Numbered from the stretch's first letter, positions 1-7,533 are shown. The stretch is DNA of 13,928 nucleotides from Gemmatimonadota bacterium (GCA_003220975.1 QHTX01000187.1:24931-38858); one strand, 5' to 3'. The notes: generated by a model not told the origin, from the sequence alone. Numbers and translations: made by a program.

Positions 1-576
1 GAGCGGGGTCTCATCGCCGGGCAAGACGGCAATCTGGCTGTGCGCGTGGGGCGCGACCGGGTGCTCGTCACGCCGCGCGGGGTGATCAAGGCCTTGGTGG
101 CGCCATCCGACATGGTGCTCGTAGATCTGTCGGGGCGAAAACGGCGCGGTCGTTGCAACCCTACGAGCGAATTGGACTTACACTTGCGGATCCTGCGGCG
201 CCGGCCCGACGTGGGCGCCGTGGTGCACGCGCACCCGCCGACCGCGACGGGGTTCGCCGTCGCGGGCCAGGGCTTTGAGACTTTTGTCCTGCCCGAGCTT
301 ATCTTGCAATGCGGCCGGGTGCCGGTCGTACCTTATGGCACGCCGGGGACCGCCGAGCTGGGGGACCGGATCGAGCCCTTCCTCACGGGGCGCGATGCGT
401 GGCTGCTCGCGAACCACGGGGCGGTGACGGTAGGGGCCACCCTCGACGCCGCGTGGATCCGCATGGAGAGCCTGGAGCACGCGGCCCGGATCCTCTTCAC
501 GGCGCACGCCCTCGGCCGGGTGACGGAGCTTCCGCCCGGGGCGGCAGCGCGCCTCGAGGGGCAACGGGATGCCTAA
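1..576 (+). CDS. Class II aldolase/adducin family protein, 5' end outside window
   Basis: The frame is open from the first base, so the N-terminus (about 20 residues judging from FucA-type enzymes) is missing. The family includes L-fuculose-1-phosphate aldolase and ribulose-5-phosphate 4-epimerase, zinc enzymes that cleave or epimerise sugar phosphates in the cytoplasm. The visible marks are a GN-containing phosphate-loop-like segment near positions 28-33 (DGNLAVR), a TSELDLH segment whose Glu (169-171) matches the catalytic acid of FucA, the zinc-binding VHAHPP pair (His codons 226-228 and 232-234), and a third His in ANHGAVTVG (415-417). All key residues are present, so it is probably active. 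The substrate cannot be read from sequence; an aldolase, an epimerase or a methylthioribulose-phosphate dehydratase-like role are all possible. The stop overlaps the start of the next gene by 8 bp, so the two are probably co-transcribed. Confidence 0.88.
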   Translation, partial: ERGLIAGQDGNLAVRVGRDRVLVTPRGVIKALVAPSDMVLVDLSGRKRRGRCNPTSELDLHLRILRRRPDVGAVVHAHPPTATGFAVAGQGFETFVLPELILQCGRVPVVPYGTPGTAELGDRIEPFLTGRDAWLLANHGAVTVGATLDAAWIRMESLEHAARILFTAHALGRVTELPPGAAARLEGQRDA

Positions 577-1348
577 AGGGTCGTCGAAAAGCACGGCCGT
601 GATCCAGCGCCTGCTGGAGGAGCGGCGTCAGTACGAGGCGTGGATCGCGCGGCTGGAGAGCGCCGCGGACGCCACCCCCGAGGGGGTGCGCGCCCGTGTG
701 CGCGCCGACTACGAAGCCCGCCTCGCCGCGGTCACCGAAGAGCTCACCGCCCACGCCGAGAACGCGCGCCAGGCGATCGACCAGAAGAAGCACCTGCGTG
801 GTGAGCTGCAAAAGAAGGAGGCCGGCGTCTCCGAGAAGCTCAAGGAAACCGAGCTGCGCCACGCCGTGGGTGAGTACGACGAGGCGCAGTGGGGCCAGGT
901 GCACAAGGATGTCCTCGCCGAGCTGGTGTCGGTGCGCGAGGAGCTGCAGGCGGTCGACGCCGACATCGCGAAGCTCGAGGAGCTGGACGCCCTCGTGGGT
1001 GGGAAGGCCGGGAGGGTCGGCGCGCCGCGGCCGGCGGCGACCACGGCGGACCACGTGGACGAGCTCGAGTTCATCAAGTCCGTGACGGAGGACGAGAAGG
1101 GCGGGGCGCCGTCGGCGCGCCGTGCGAGCGGTGCCCAGTTCCAGCCAGCGACCCCCGGCGAAACTCCGCGCGCCGCCAGTTCTACCCGGGCGGCCACGCC
1201 CGAGCCCGCTAACGTCGTCCCCGAAGTGTCGAGCGACAACGGCAATGAGGAAGCGGCGAAGACGCTGCGCTGCAAGGACTGCGGGACGATGAACCTGCCG
1301 ACGGAGTGGTACTGCGCGCAGTGCGGGGCGGAACTCGCCGCCGTGTAG
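569..1348 (+). CDS. Coiled-coil protein with C-terminal zinc ribbon, function unknown
   Basis: 259 aa. Residues about 8-35 and 44-145 are highly charged Glu/Lys/Arg/Ala-rich helix with heptad-like spacing, so a long coiled coil is likely. Residues 150-228 form a Pro/Ala/Ser/Thr-rich, probably disordered linker. The C-terminus is a compact zinc ribbon with Cys235-x2-Cys238 and Cys249-x2-Cys252 (RCKDCGT and YCAQCGAEL). There is no signal peptide or membrane segment, so it is cytoplasmic. I do not recognise a named family. The layout resembles bacterial coiled-coil/zinc-ribbon proteins of the CT398/YbbP-like kind, but the ribbon here is a generic double CxxC. The ATG is preceded by GAGGGG (556-561) at 7 nt, which supports this start inside the aldolase 3' end. 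The gene converges on rpsT with only 3 bp between stops. Confidence 0.8.
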   Translation: MPKGSSKSTAVIQRLLEERRQYEAWIARLESAADATPEGVRARVRADYEARLAAVTEELTAHAENARQAIDQKKHLRGELQKKEAGVSEKLKETELRHAVGEYDEAQWGQVHKDVLAELVSVREELQAVDADIAKLEELDALVGGKAGRVGAPRPAATTADHVDELEFIKSVTEDEKGGAPSARRASGAQFQPATPGETPRAASSTRAATPEPANVVPEVSSDNGNEEAAKTLRCKDCGTMNLPTEWYCAQCGAELAAV

Positions 1349-1351
1349 ACT

Positions 1352-1609
1352 TTATTTCGCGATCTTACGCACGGCGGCAGCCAACCGTGATTTGTGGCGG
1401 GCCGCGTTGTTGCCGTGGATCAATCCCTTGCGGGCGGCGCGGTCGAGCAGCTGGGCCGCGGTCCGGTACGCCGCGGCCGCCTGATCGGCGGTAGTGGCAG
1501 CGCGCACGCGCTTGAGCGCGGTGCGGAGCGCAGAGCGTTGCGCCTGATTGCGCGCGTGGCGGGCGCGTCCCTGACGCATGGCTTTCTTCGCGGACTTGAT
1601 GCGCGGCAC
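1352..1609 (-). CDS. rpsT: 30S ribosomal protein S20 (bS20)
   Basis: 85 aa, the usual bS20 length, all basic helix. It begins with the family N-terminus MPRIKSAKKAMRQ and keeps the C-terminal GLIHGNNAARHKSRLA block typical of S20. The protein binds 16S rRNA early in 30S assembly. The start is GTG (complement of 1607-1609), supported by a perfect AGGAGG Shine-Dalgarno (complement of 1616-1621) 6 nt upstream. It is the only gene here on the minus strand and is monocistronic as far as seen. It ends 3 bp from the convergent zinc-ribbon gene, so any terminator must lie inside that gene. A GTG start is notable because poor start codons are a known feature of autogenously controlled rpsT in E. coli (which uses UUG); whether control works the same way here is inference. 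Confidence 0.97.
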   Translation of the reverse strand: MPRIKSAKKAMRQGRARHARNQAQRSALRTALKRVRAATTADQAAAAYRTAAQLLDRAARKGLIHGNNAARHKSRLAAAVRKIAK

Positions 1610-1615
1610 CAGTGG

Positions 1616-1621
1616 CCTCCT
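1616..1621 (-). promoter_or_regulatory. Shine-Dalgarno of rpsT
   Basis: The plus strand reads CCTCCT, so the minus strand carries a perfect AGGAGG 6 nt before the GTG start. This fixes the non-ATG start of rpsT. Confidence 0.85.
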
Positions 1622-1632
1622 GTGGAGCGCGG

Positions 1633-1661
1633 AACATAGAGGGTAAGTGCAGGTCGGTCAA
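1633..1661 (-). promoter_or_regulatory. Sigma70-type promoter of rpsT
   Basis: Read on the minus strand: -35 TTGACC (complement of 1656-1661, 5 of 6 consensus), 17-nt spacer, -10 TATGTT (complement of 1633-1638, 4 of 6 consensus). The predicted transcription start is near 1626, giving a leader of about 17 nt that contains the AGGAGG. It is the best-looking promoter in the window and sits where a ribosomal protein gene needs one. Not shown by experiment. Confidence 0.7.
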
Positions 1662-1673
1662 GGCGCTACGCCG

Positions 1674-1703
1674 TTGACCGGGCGCGTCCCCGCTCATTAT
1701 CTT
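1674..1703 (+). promoter_or_regulatory. Possible divergent promoter for the protease-scp-bat gene run
   Basis: -35 TTGACC (1674-1679), 18-nt spacer, -10 TATCTT (1698-1703, 4 of 6 consensus). Its -35 lies 12 bp from the -35 of the rpsT promoter, so the two are back to back. It conflicts with the annotated TTG start at 1702, which would fall within the -10 box. Either this promoter or that start is wrong. It is the only gap upstream of the long gene run, so some promoter is expected hereabouts. Confidence 0.35.
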
Positions 1704-2427
1704 GGGACGTCACCGACCCCGAGCCCGCGCTATCTCGTTCGAATTCCTCGTCTGGGCCCCGGTCCTCCTCTTCTCCATCGTGGCCCACGAATACGCCCAC
1801 GCCGAGGCGGCCTATCGGCAGGGCGACGACACCGCCTACATGCTCGGGCGGCTGACGCTCAATCCCCTCAAGCACATCGATCCGTTCATGACCGTGCTGT
1901 TTCCGGTCATCCTGTGGTTCGCGTCGAACGGCCTGTTCACCTTCGGCGCCGCCAAGCCCGTACCCGTCACCCCGCGGAAGTACCGCAACTTCCGCAAGGG
2001 GGACATCATCGTCTCGCTGGCGGGCATCGCGACGAATCTCGGCCTCTTCGTTCTGGCGGGCGCGTTGTTCGCCGTGGTCGGTTTCCTCGGCGATGCGCTG
2101 CCGGCGCTCACGGGCACGTGGGAGATCATCCAGCGCATGCTGGTCTACGGGATGCTGATGAACGTCTGGCTCGCGTTCTTCAACCTGCTCCCGATCCCGC
2201 CGCTGGACGGCAGCCACGTCTTCAAGTACGTCCTGCCGCCCGGGGCGGGGCTCAAGTACCGGCAGCTGTACGCGATGGGGTACCTGCCCATCGTCGCGTT
2301 CCTCTTGTTCGTGAAGCTCGTGCCGGCCGCGCAGGCGGTGTATCTCTGGCCGGCCCACGAGCTGATGCACGGCGCGCTCAGCGTCGTCGGGCGGTTCGGC
2401 GTGTCCGACGGAGCCTTCCCCCAGTGA
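1702..2427 (+). CDS. Site-2 protease family protein (peptidase M50B)
   Basis: 241 aa if begun at TTG 1702. A polytopic membrane zinc metalloprotease cutting within or near the membrane. The zinc motif HEYAH (His29, Glu30, His33) lies in the first hydrophobic segment (about 14-33), and the second catalytic motif FNLLPIPPLDGSH carries the zinc ligand Asp169. Other likely membrane segments are about 60-83, 108-132, 148-168 and 196-214. No PDZ domain is present, as expected of the small YwhC-like M50B group rather than RseP. The start is uncertain: there is no ATG/GTG before the first membrane segment and no Shine-Dalgarno before the TTG, and a candidate -10 box overlaps it. The stop overlaps the scpA start as GTGA. 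In many bacteria an M50B gene precedes scpA-scpB, which agrees with the neighbours. Confidence 0.9.
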   Translation: MGRHRPRARAISFEFLVWAPVLLFSIVAHEYAHAEAAYRQGDDTAYMLGRLTLNPLKHIDPFMTVLFPVILWFASNGLFTFGAAKPVPVTPRKYRNFRKGDIIVSLAGIATNLGLFVLAGALFAVVGFLGDALPALTGTWEIIQRMLVYGMLMNVWLAFFNLLPIPPLDGSHVFKYVLPPGAGLKYRQLYAMGYLPIVAFLLFVKLVPAAQAVYLWPAHELMHGALSVVGRFGVSDGAFPQ

Positions 2428-3160
2428 CGAATCCCGCGCTCACCACCCGCGACCAGAACGGATTCGTCATCGAGCTGGAGCAGTTCTCCGGCCCGCTCGA
2501 CCTGCTGCTGCACTTGATCCGCGAGGACGAGGTCGACATCACCGACCTGCCGATCGCGAAGATCGCCGACCAGTTTCTCGCGGTCATCAACGAGCTGGGG
2601 TTGAACCAGGCGGCGGACTACCTCGAGATGGCGGCGCGGCTGCTGCGCATCAAGGCGCAGCTGCTGCTGCCGCGCCGCGTCGGGGACGACGAGTCCCGCG
2701 CGCGGAGCTGGTGCGCCGGCTGCTCGAGTATCAGCAGATTCGCGAGCTCGTGGACTGGCTGGGTCAGGCCGCCGCCCGGCGCGCCGAGCAGTTCGGGCGC
2801 GGCTTCGCTCCCGAGCCCGCGGCCGCGTCGCCCGCCGCCGTGCCCCTCGTGATCGAGCTGAACGACCTGCTCGCGGCGGCGGAACGGGTGATCGCGCTCA
2901 TCCCCGAGCCGATGCTGCACCGCGTCGTGCCCCGGCCGCTCGATGTGGAGGGCGCCACGGCGCGGATCCAGGCGCTGCTCGCCGAGCGCGAGCAGCTCGA
3001 GTGGCTCGACGTGGTCGGCGAACGGCCTGCCGTCGTGGACGTGCTCTCCACCTTCATCGCCCTGCTGGAGCTCGCCAAGCGCGGGTCGCTCAAGCTCCGG
3101 CAGCCCGGACCCTTCGAGCCGATCCTGATCCAGCGTGAGCCCCCTCGCCCGGCTGCTTGA
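2424..3160 (+). CDS. scpA: Segregation and condensation protein A (ScpA), frameshifted as read
   Basis: ScpA is the kleisin that joins SMC heads and ScpB in the condensin complex. The GTG start overlaps the previous stop (GTGA). The first part (2424 to about 2697) encodes the conserved N-terminus, including EQFSGPLDLLLHLIREDEVD and the YLEMAARLLRIKAQLLLPRR helix. The frame then shifts: the sequence continues in frame only at 2702, giving AELVRRLLEYQQIRELVDWL and, at the C-terminus, the winged-helix part with VDVLSTFIALLELAKRGSL, ending at 3158-3160. Adding one C to the C run at 2695-2697 gives DDESPRAELVRRLLEY, matching the family's PRAELV, and a protein of 245 aa, normal for ScpA. As read, the first frame runs on uselessly to 2852. 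Type is given as CDS because a sequencing indel is more likely than real loss; it would be a pseudogene if the base is truly absent. Confidence 0.88.
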
Positions 3161-3689
3161 GGCCGCGCTGTTCGCGGCGTCCCGCCCGCTCACAGTCGAG
3201 GATCTGCTGACCCTCGACCCGCAGGCGGGGGAGGCGGCCGTCCGCACCGCCCTCCGCGAGATCCGCGAGGCGTACGCCGCAGAGGACCACGGCGTGGAGC
3301 TGATCGAGATCGCGCAGGGGTGGCAGTTCCTCACGCGGCGCGAGTACGCCGAAGCGATCGAACGTGCTCAGTTCGCGCTCCGCCCGCGGCGGCTCAGCCC
3401 CGCGGCGCTGGAGACGCTCGCCATCATCGCCTACCGCCAGCCGGTGGGGCGGCTCGAGGTGGACGAGATCCGGGGCGTCGACTCGGACGCGGTGATCGAC
3501 AAGCTCGCGGAACGGGGACTGGTGGAGGTGGTGACCCGGGGCGAAGGCCTCGGCCGGCCGCTCTTGTACGGGACCACGCCGCAGTTCCTCGAGATCCTCG
3601 GGCTCAAAGACCTTGACGAGCTGCCGCGGCTCGAGGAGCTGTCGGTGGCGCTGCGCCCCCCCGCCCCCCCCGCCGCCGAGCCGGAATGA
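3135..3689 (+). CDS. scpB: Segregation and condensation protein B (ScpB)
   Basis: 184 aa, near the usual length. ScpB is a dimeric double winged-helix protein that binds ScpA in the SMC condensin complex and aids chromosome segregation. The N-terminus LARLLEAALFAASRPLTVEDL and the core LSPAALETLAIIAYRQPVGR (about residues 87-106), followed by EVDEIRGVDSDAVIDKLAERG and GRPLLYGTTPQFLEILGL, are clear family signatures. The GTG start lies 26 bp inside the 3' end of scpA, so translation is probably coupled. The C-terminal tail is Pro/Ala rich and is encoded by runs of seven and eight C, where read errors would be easy; the stop position depends on those runs being right. The stop overlaps the rluB start as ATGA. 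Confidence 0.95.
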   Translation: MSPLARLLEAALFAASRPLTVEDLLTLDPQAGEAAVRTALREIREAYAAEDHGVELIEIAQGWQFLTRREYAEAIERAQFALRPRRLSPAALETLAIIAYRQPVGRLEVDEIRGVDSDAVIDKLAERGLVEVVTRGEGLGRPLLYGTTPQFLEILGLKDLDELPRLEELSVALRPPAPPAAEPE

Positions 3690-4364
3690 CGCTGATGCGC
3701 CTGCAGCGCGCGCTGGCGCGCGCAGGCGTGACGTCGCGCCGCAAGGCCGAGGACTTGATCCGCGCCGGCCGCGTGCGCGTGGACGGCACCGTGGCTACGC
3801 TCGGCGCGAGCGTCGACCCGGCGCGGCAGCGCGTGACGGTGGACGGGCGGCCGGTGCGCCCGGCACCCCTCGCGTGGCTTGCGCTCAACAAGCCCGTGGG
3901 CTACGTGGTGAGCCGGAGCGACCCCGAGGGGCGGCGGACCGTCTACGACCTTCTCCCCAAGGTTCCCGGGCTCACGTACGTTGGACGGCTGGACGTGATG
4001 ACCTCGGGGCTGCTGCTCCTGACGACGGACGGGGCGGCGGCGCACCGGCTGATGCACCCGCGGTACGCGGTGCCGCGGACGTACTGGTTGCGCGCGCACG
4101 GGCTCGGCGCGAGGGAGCTGCGGGCCGCGCTGGCGCGCCCCCCCGCGATCGACGGCCGTCCCGTGCGGGTGCTCGACGCGCGGGTGCGGCCCGCCGGACC
4201 GAGCGTCGAGGTAGAGCTCACCCTCGCGGAGGGCCGGCAGCGCATCGTGCGTCCACCGCGTGGCGTATGGACCGGTGCGTCTGGGGCGACTCGCCGAGGG
4301 CAAGCACCGGCGGCTCTCTCCGCAAGAGGTCGAGGCCATCGAGCGACTCCATGGAACTGCGTGA
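3686..4364 (+). CDS. rluB: Pseudouridine synthase, RsuA/RluB family, 3' part deleted and frameshifted as read
   Basis: RluB-type enzymes convert a uridine in 23S rRNA to pseudouridine. An S4 RNA-binding domain spans about residues 4-45 (RLQRALARAGVTSRRKAEDL). The catalytic segment GRLDVMTSGLLLLTTDG holds the catalytic Asp103. The family's RQRIVR motif is reached at residues 184-189, but the following RRML-like helix is missing. The native frame resumes at 4254 (HRVAYGPVRLGRLAEGKHRR) and ends at 4362-4364. About 29 bases appear to be lost at 4251-4254; restoring them gives 235 aa, a normal length. As read, the upstream frame runs to 4378 with an unrelated 41-residue tail. ATG 3686 overlaps the scpB stop; ATG 3695 (MRLQRAL) is an equally good start. 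The native stop overlaps the next gene by 14 bp. If the lesion is real the enzyme is probably inactive or unstable. Confidence 0.85.
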
Positions 4365-5997
4365 TCGGACGGCGATGATCTTGGGCGGGAGCGGGCTGGT
4401 CGGGCACGCGGTGGCCCGCCGGCTGCTCGCGGCTGCGCCCCGGCGCATCGTGCTCGTGGCGCTGTTCGAGGAGGAGGTGAAAGCCACCGCGGAGGCGCTG
4501 GAGCCGTATCGCGGCCGCGCCGCCATCGAGGTCGAGTGGGGCAACGTCTTCGTGTCTGCGGCGCTGGCGCGGCTCGAGCACGGCGCCCTCGTCGCCAACG
4601 CCGAGCACCGCGCTGTGCTGCTGCGTGACGCGTTGGGCGAGCTGACCGACGACGTGCTGCACCGCAGCTTCCTCTATCAGCTGCTCATGAAGTACCGCCC
4701 CGACGCGGTCGTGGACAGCATCAACACCGCGACCGCGTTCGCCTATCAGGACGTCGTGAAGAGCGCGCAGGAGCTGCTGGCGCTCGCGGGCGCGGGGACG
4801 CTCGATCGCGCGGCCGTCGAGCGGCACGTGCTGCTGCTCACCACGCCACAGCTGATCCGGCACGTGCAAATCCTCGTCGAGGCGCTGCGGCGGGCCGAGA
4901 CCAAGGCGTACGTGAAAGTCGGCACCAGCGGCACGGGCGGCATGGGCTTCAACATCCCGTACACGCACTCCGAGGAGCGGCCCAGCCGCACGCTGCTCGC
5001 CAAGTCGGCGGTGGCGGGGGCACAGTCGTTGTTGCTGTTTCTGCTGGGACGCACGCCGGGCTTGCCGGCGACGGTCGAGATCAAGCCGACCGCTACGATC
5101 GGGTGGCGCGAGATCGGGTTCGGGCCGATCCGGAGCAAGGGCAAGGCGATCCCCCTCGTGGACTGCCCCGAGCCGGTTCCGGTATCGCATGCCTTCCGCC
5201 CCGACGCGCAGCCGTGGTGTGATCTGGGGAGACCGCTCGAGGGCGTGTTCATCGACGTGGGGGAGAACGGGTTGTTCGCCCGCGACGAGTTCGAGACGGT
5301 CACGGCGCTCGGCCAGATGGAGTTCATCACCCCGGAGGAGATCGCCGAGTATGTCCTGATGGAGCTCGAGGGTCGCCCCACCGGCCGCGACGTCGTCGCC
5401 GCGCTCGACGCCGCGACGGCCGGCCCGACCTACCGGGCGGGCGTGCTGCGGGCGCACGCCATCGAGCAGCTGCGCGCGCTCGAGCGCCAGACCAAGAGCC
5501 GCAGCGTCGCCTACGAGATGCTGGGACCGCCCCGTCTCACCAAGTTGCTGTGGGAGGCGCACCTGTGCGCCTTGCTGCGCCCCAGCGTGCGGGCGCTCGC
5601 CCGGTCCAACGCGCAGGAGCTGGCGACCGAGGCCCACGCCTTGGTGACGCGCGACGCAGCGCTGCGCAGCCATATTTTGTCGGTCGGAATCCCCATCCTC
5701 GCGCCCGACGGGGAGGCCGTGTACCGCGGCCGCCAGGTCGTCGTGGCGGACGACGGGGCCGACCCGCGCGCGGCGGCGCCGCGGGGGTGGGTGGATCTGC
5801 GCCCCGAGCAGTTCGGGATGTGGGTCAAGCGTGCGCGCGAGATCGTGGCGCAGGCGGAGCGGCGCCCCAGCCGCGCCGCGGAGTCGGGCTCGGGCGTCGA
5901 CTGGACGGCGCTCGCTGCCGACGACGCGATCGAGCCGGCCCGGTTCGCCACCTGGGTGTTCCGCTACGAGGACCGGGGGGAACGCATCAAGCGTTGA
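4351..5997 (+). CDS. Rossmann-fold NAD(P)-binding protein, SDR/epimerase-like, function unknown
   Basis: 548 aa, cytoplasmic, with no signal peptide or membrane segment. The N-terminus has a beta strand and a GxxGxxG dinucleotide loop (MILGGSGLVGHAVARRL, glycines 12-18) as in short-chain dehydrogenases and NAD-dependent epimerases. A second conserved-looking stretch is VDSINTATAFAYQDV (about 121-135). A Gly-rich KVGTSGTGGMGFNIPYTHSE (189-208) follows, with Tyr204 and Lys218, too far apart for the standard YxxxK pair, so the usual SDR catalytic pair is not obvious. At nearly twice the length of a plain SDR, it has a C-terminal half (about 300-548) that I cannot assign. The reaction is unknown. 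ATG 4351 overlaps the native rluB stop; ATG 4375 is possible but would cut the first strand. The stop is 4 bp from the HEAT-repeat gene, so it sits in the same run as the bat genes. Confidence 0.72.
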   Translation: MELRDRTAMILGGSGLVGHAVARRLLAAAPRRIVLVALFEEEVKATAEALEPYRGRAAIEVEWGNVFVSAALARLEHGALVANAEHRAVLLRDALGELTDDVLHRSFLYQLLMKYRPDAVVDSINTATAFAYQDVVKSAQELLALAGAGTLDRAAVERHVLLLTTPQLIRHVQILVEALRRAETKAYVKVGTSGTGGMGFNIPYTHSEERPSRTLLAKSAVAGAQSLLLFLLGRTPGLPATVEIKPTATIGWREIGFGPIRSKGKAIPLVDCPEPVPVSHAFRPDAQPWCDLGRPLEGVFIDVGENGLFARDEFETVTALGQMEFITPEEIAEYVLMELEGRPTGRDVVAALDAATAGPTYRAGVLRAHAIEQLRALERQTKSRSVAYEMLGPPRLTKLLWEAHLCALLRPSVRALARSNAQELATEAHALVTRDAALRSHILSVGIPILAPDGEAVYRGRQVVVADDGADPRAAAPRGWVDLRPEQFGMWVKRAREIVAQAERRPSRAAESGSGVDWTALAADDAIEPARFATWVFRYEDRGERIKR

Positions 5998-6001
5998 GCT
6001 C

Positions 6002-7533
6002 ATGGCTCTCGACACCGCAGGGGTCGACCGCGCGCTCGGCGCGATCGGGACGACGTTCCGCCTGACGCGGCTCTACCCGCCCAGTCACCCGGCGGTGGCG
6101 GAGGCGCTGCGCCAGATCGCCGAGACGCTGCCCACCCTCGCGGCGCTCGGCATCGTCGAATGGAAGGTGGGCGTCACGGGACTGCACTGGCAGGGCCAGC
6201 ATCTGCTGCCGCGCAACACCCAGATCGCGGAACTGGCGGGTCTGTTGTACGCGCGCGGCGTGCGCGCGGTGACGCTCAATCCCGGCATGACCCCGGGTCA
6301 GGTGCTGGCGCTGTTCCGGGTCGCGTTCGGCAGCATCCCGCCCGACGATGCCACGCTGGGGCGCGTCACGCTGAGCCTGGGGCGCCGCTCTTCGGTGCGG
6401 CTCGAGCGGCTGCCCGCGCCGCCCCCGGGGCACGACGTCCCGGCGGTGCCGGACACGGCGCTCGCGGCCGCGAAAACGCCGCCGGTCGCGTCCGTTCCCG
6501 AGGCGGCAGCGGCGAAGCGGGGCAGTCAGGTCTTCCGGCCCGACGTGCTTCCCCCCGATGTCGAGGCGCACCGAGCGATCGGGGTGCTCAAGGCGGCGGC
6601 GACGCCGGAGGAGCAGCAAGCGGCGATCCAGACGCTCAACGCGCTCGCCCCCGGCCTGCTCGAGCGGCGCGACGTCACGACGGTGGCGGAGGCGATCGCG
6701 ACCTTGGACCGGCTGCTCCCGAACGCCACGGATCCGGCGCTGGTCGAGGCGATCGACCAGGTAGCGGTCGCGCTCTCGGACCGCGCGCTGGTCGAGCGCA
6801 TGGTGCAGCGGCTCGGCGAGCCGCGCGTGCCGCCCGAGGAGCGGGAAGCGCTGGTCGCGGCCGTGGGCGCGCTCGCGGGGCTGTCCTTGACGCTGGTGCT
6901 CGACGCGTTCGTCGGCACGCCGCTCGATCGGCGGGCCCCGTACCGCGCGGTGGTCCGGCGGGCGGCCGACCGGGCGGTCGAGCCGCTCCAGGGTCGGCTG
7001 GCGGACAAGGACCCGCATCTGGTCGCCGCGGCGGCGGAGTTCCTGGGGCTCACCGGAAGCCCGCAGGCCGTGCCGCTGCTCGTCCCGCTCACGCATCATC
7101 GCTCCGAGTTCGTGCGGGAGGCGGCGCTGATCGGGCTGGCGGAGGCAGGGGGCCGGGAAGTGTCCCGGCCGGCGATGCCCGCCCTGAAAGACGAGAGCGT
7201 GGCGGTGCGGATGGCGGCCGCGCGGGCAGTCGCCGCGGGGGGGGACCCGGCGTCGTCCACGGTGTTGATCCGCCGGCTGGACCAGGAGCCCGACGAAGGG
7301 GTACAGGCGGAGTTGTTGCGGGCCATCGGCCGCCTTGGCGCCAAGGAGGCGCTCGAGGTGCTCGCCCGGCACGCCGAGCCGGGGGGGAGGGTGAATCGAC
7401 GCAGCCCGACGGTGCGCGCGGCGGCGGTGGAGGGGCTGCGCCACATCGCACGCCCCGAGGCGCGGGGCCTCTTGGAACTCTACAGCAAGGACAAGGAGCC
7501 GGCGGTGCGCAAAGCGGCGGAGGCGGCGCTGAA

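Noticed and set aside
1327..1342. Hairpin GGCGG-loop-CCGCC as a terminator between the zinc-ribbon gene and rpsT
   Set aside because: The stem is only 5 bp and the T-rich stretch (1351-1357) starts 8 nt later, so it is too weak to call on the plus strand. On the minus strand no T run follows.
2685..2715. Programmed frameshifting in scpA
   Set aside because: No slippery heptamer of the X XXY YYZ type, no internal Shine-Dalgarno at a suitable distance, and no known programmed shift in this family.
3613..4350. Possible long N-terminal extension of the Rossmann-fold protein
   Set aside because: The frame is open upstream, but the translation is Arg/Ala/Gly-rich and is a shadow of rluB. The beta strand and glycine loop begin just after ATG 4351.
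3943..6015. 690-codon open frame on the minus strand
   Set aside because: It is antisense to rluB and the Rossmann-fold gene, is rich in Arg/His/Gly/Pro as expected of the complement of GC-rich genes, and shows no domain. Long antisense frames are normal at this GC content.
5987..7444. 485-codon minus-strand open frame
   Set aside because: Antisense to the HEAT-repeat gene, with Arg/His/Gln-rich composition and no recognisable motif.
6160..7533. Plus-strand open frame upstream of and in frame with moxR
   Set aside because: The MoxR family begins at about 7534. The upstream part is Gly/Arg/Ala-rich shadow of the HEAT gene, which is the frame with repeat structure.
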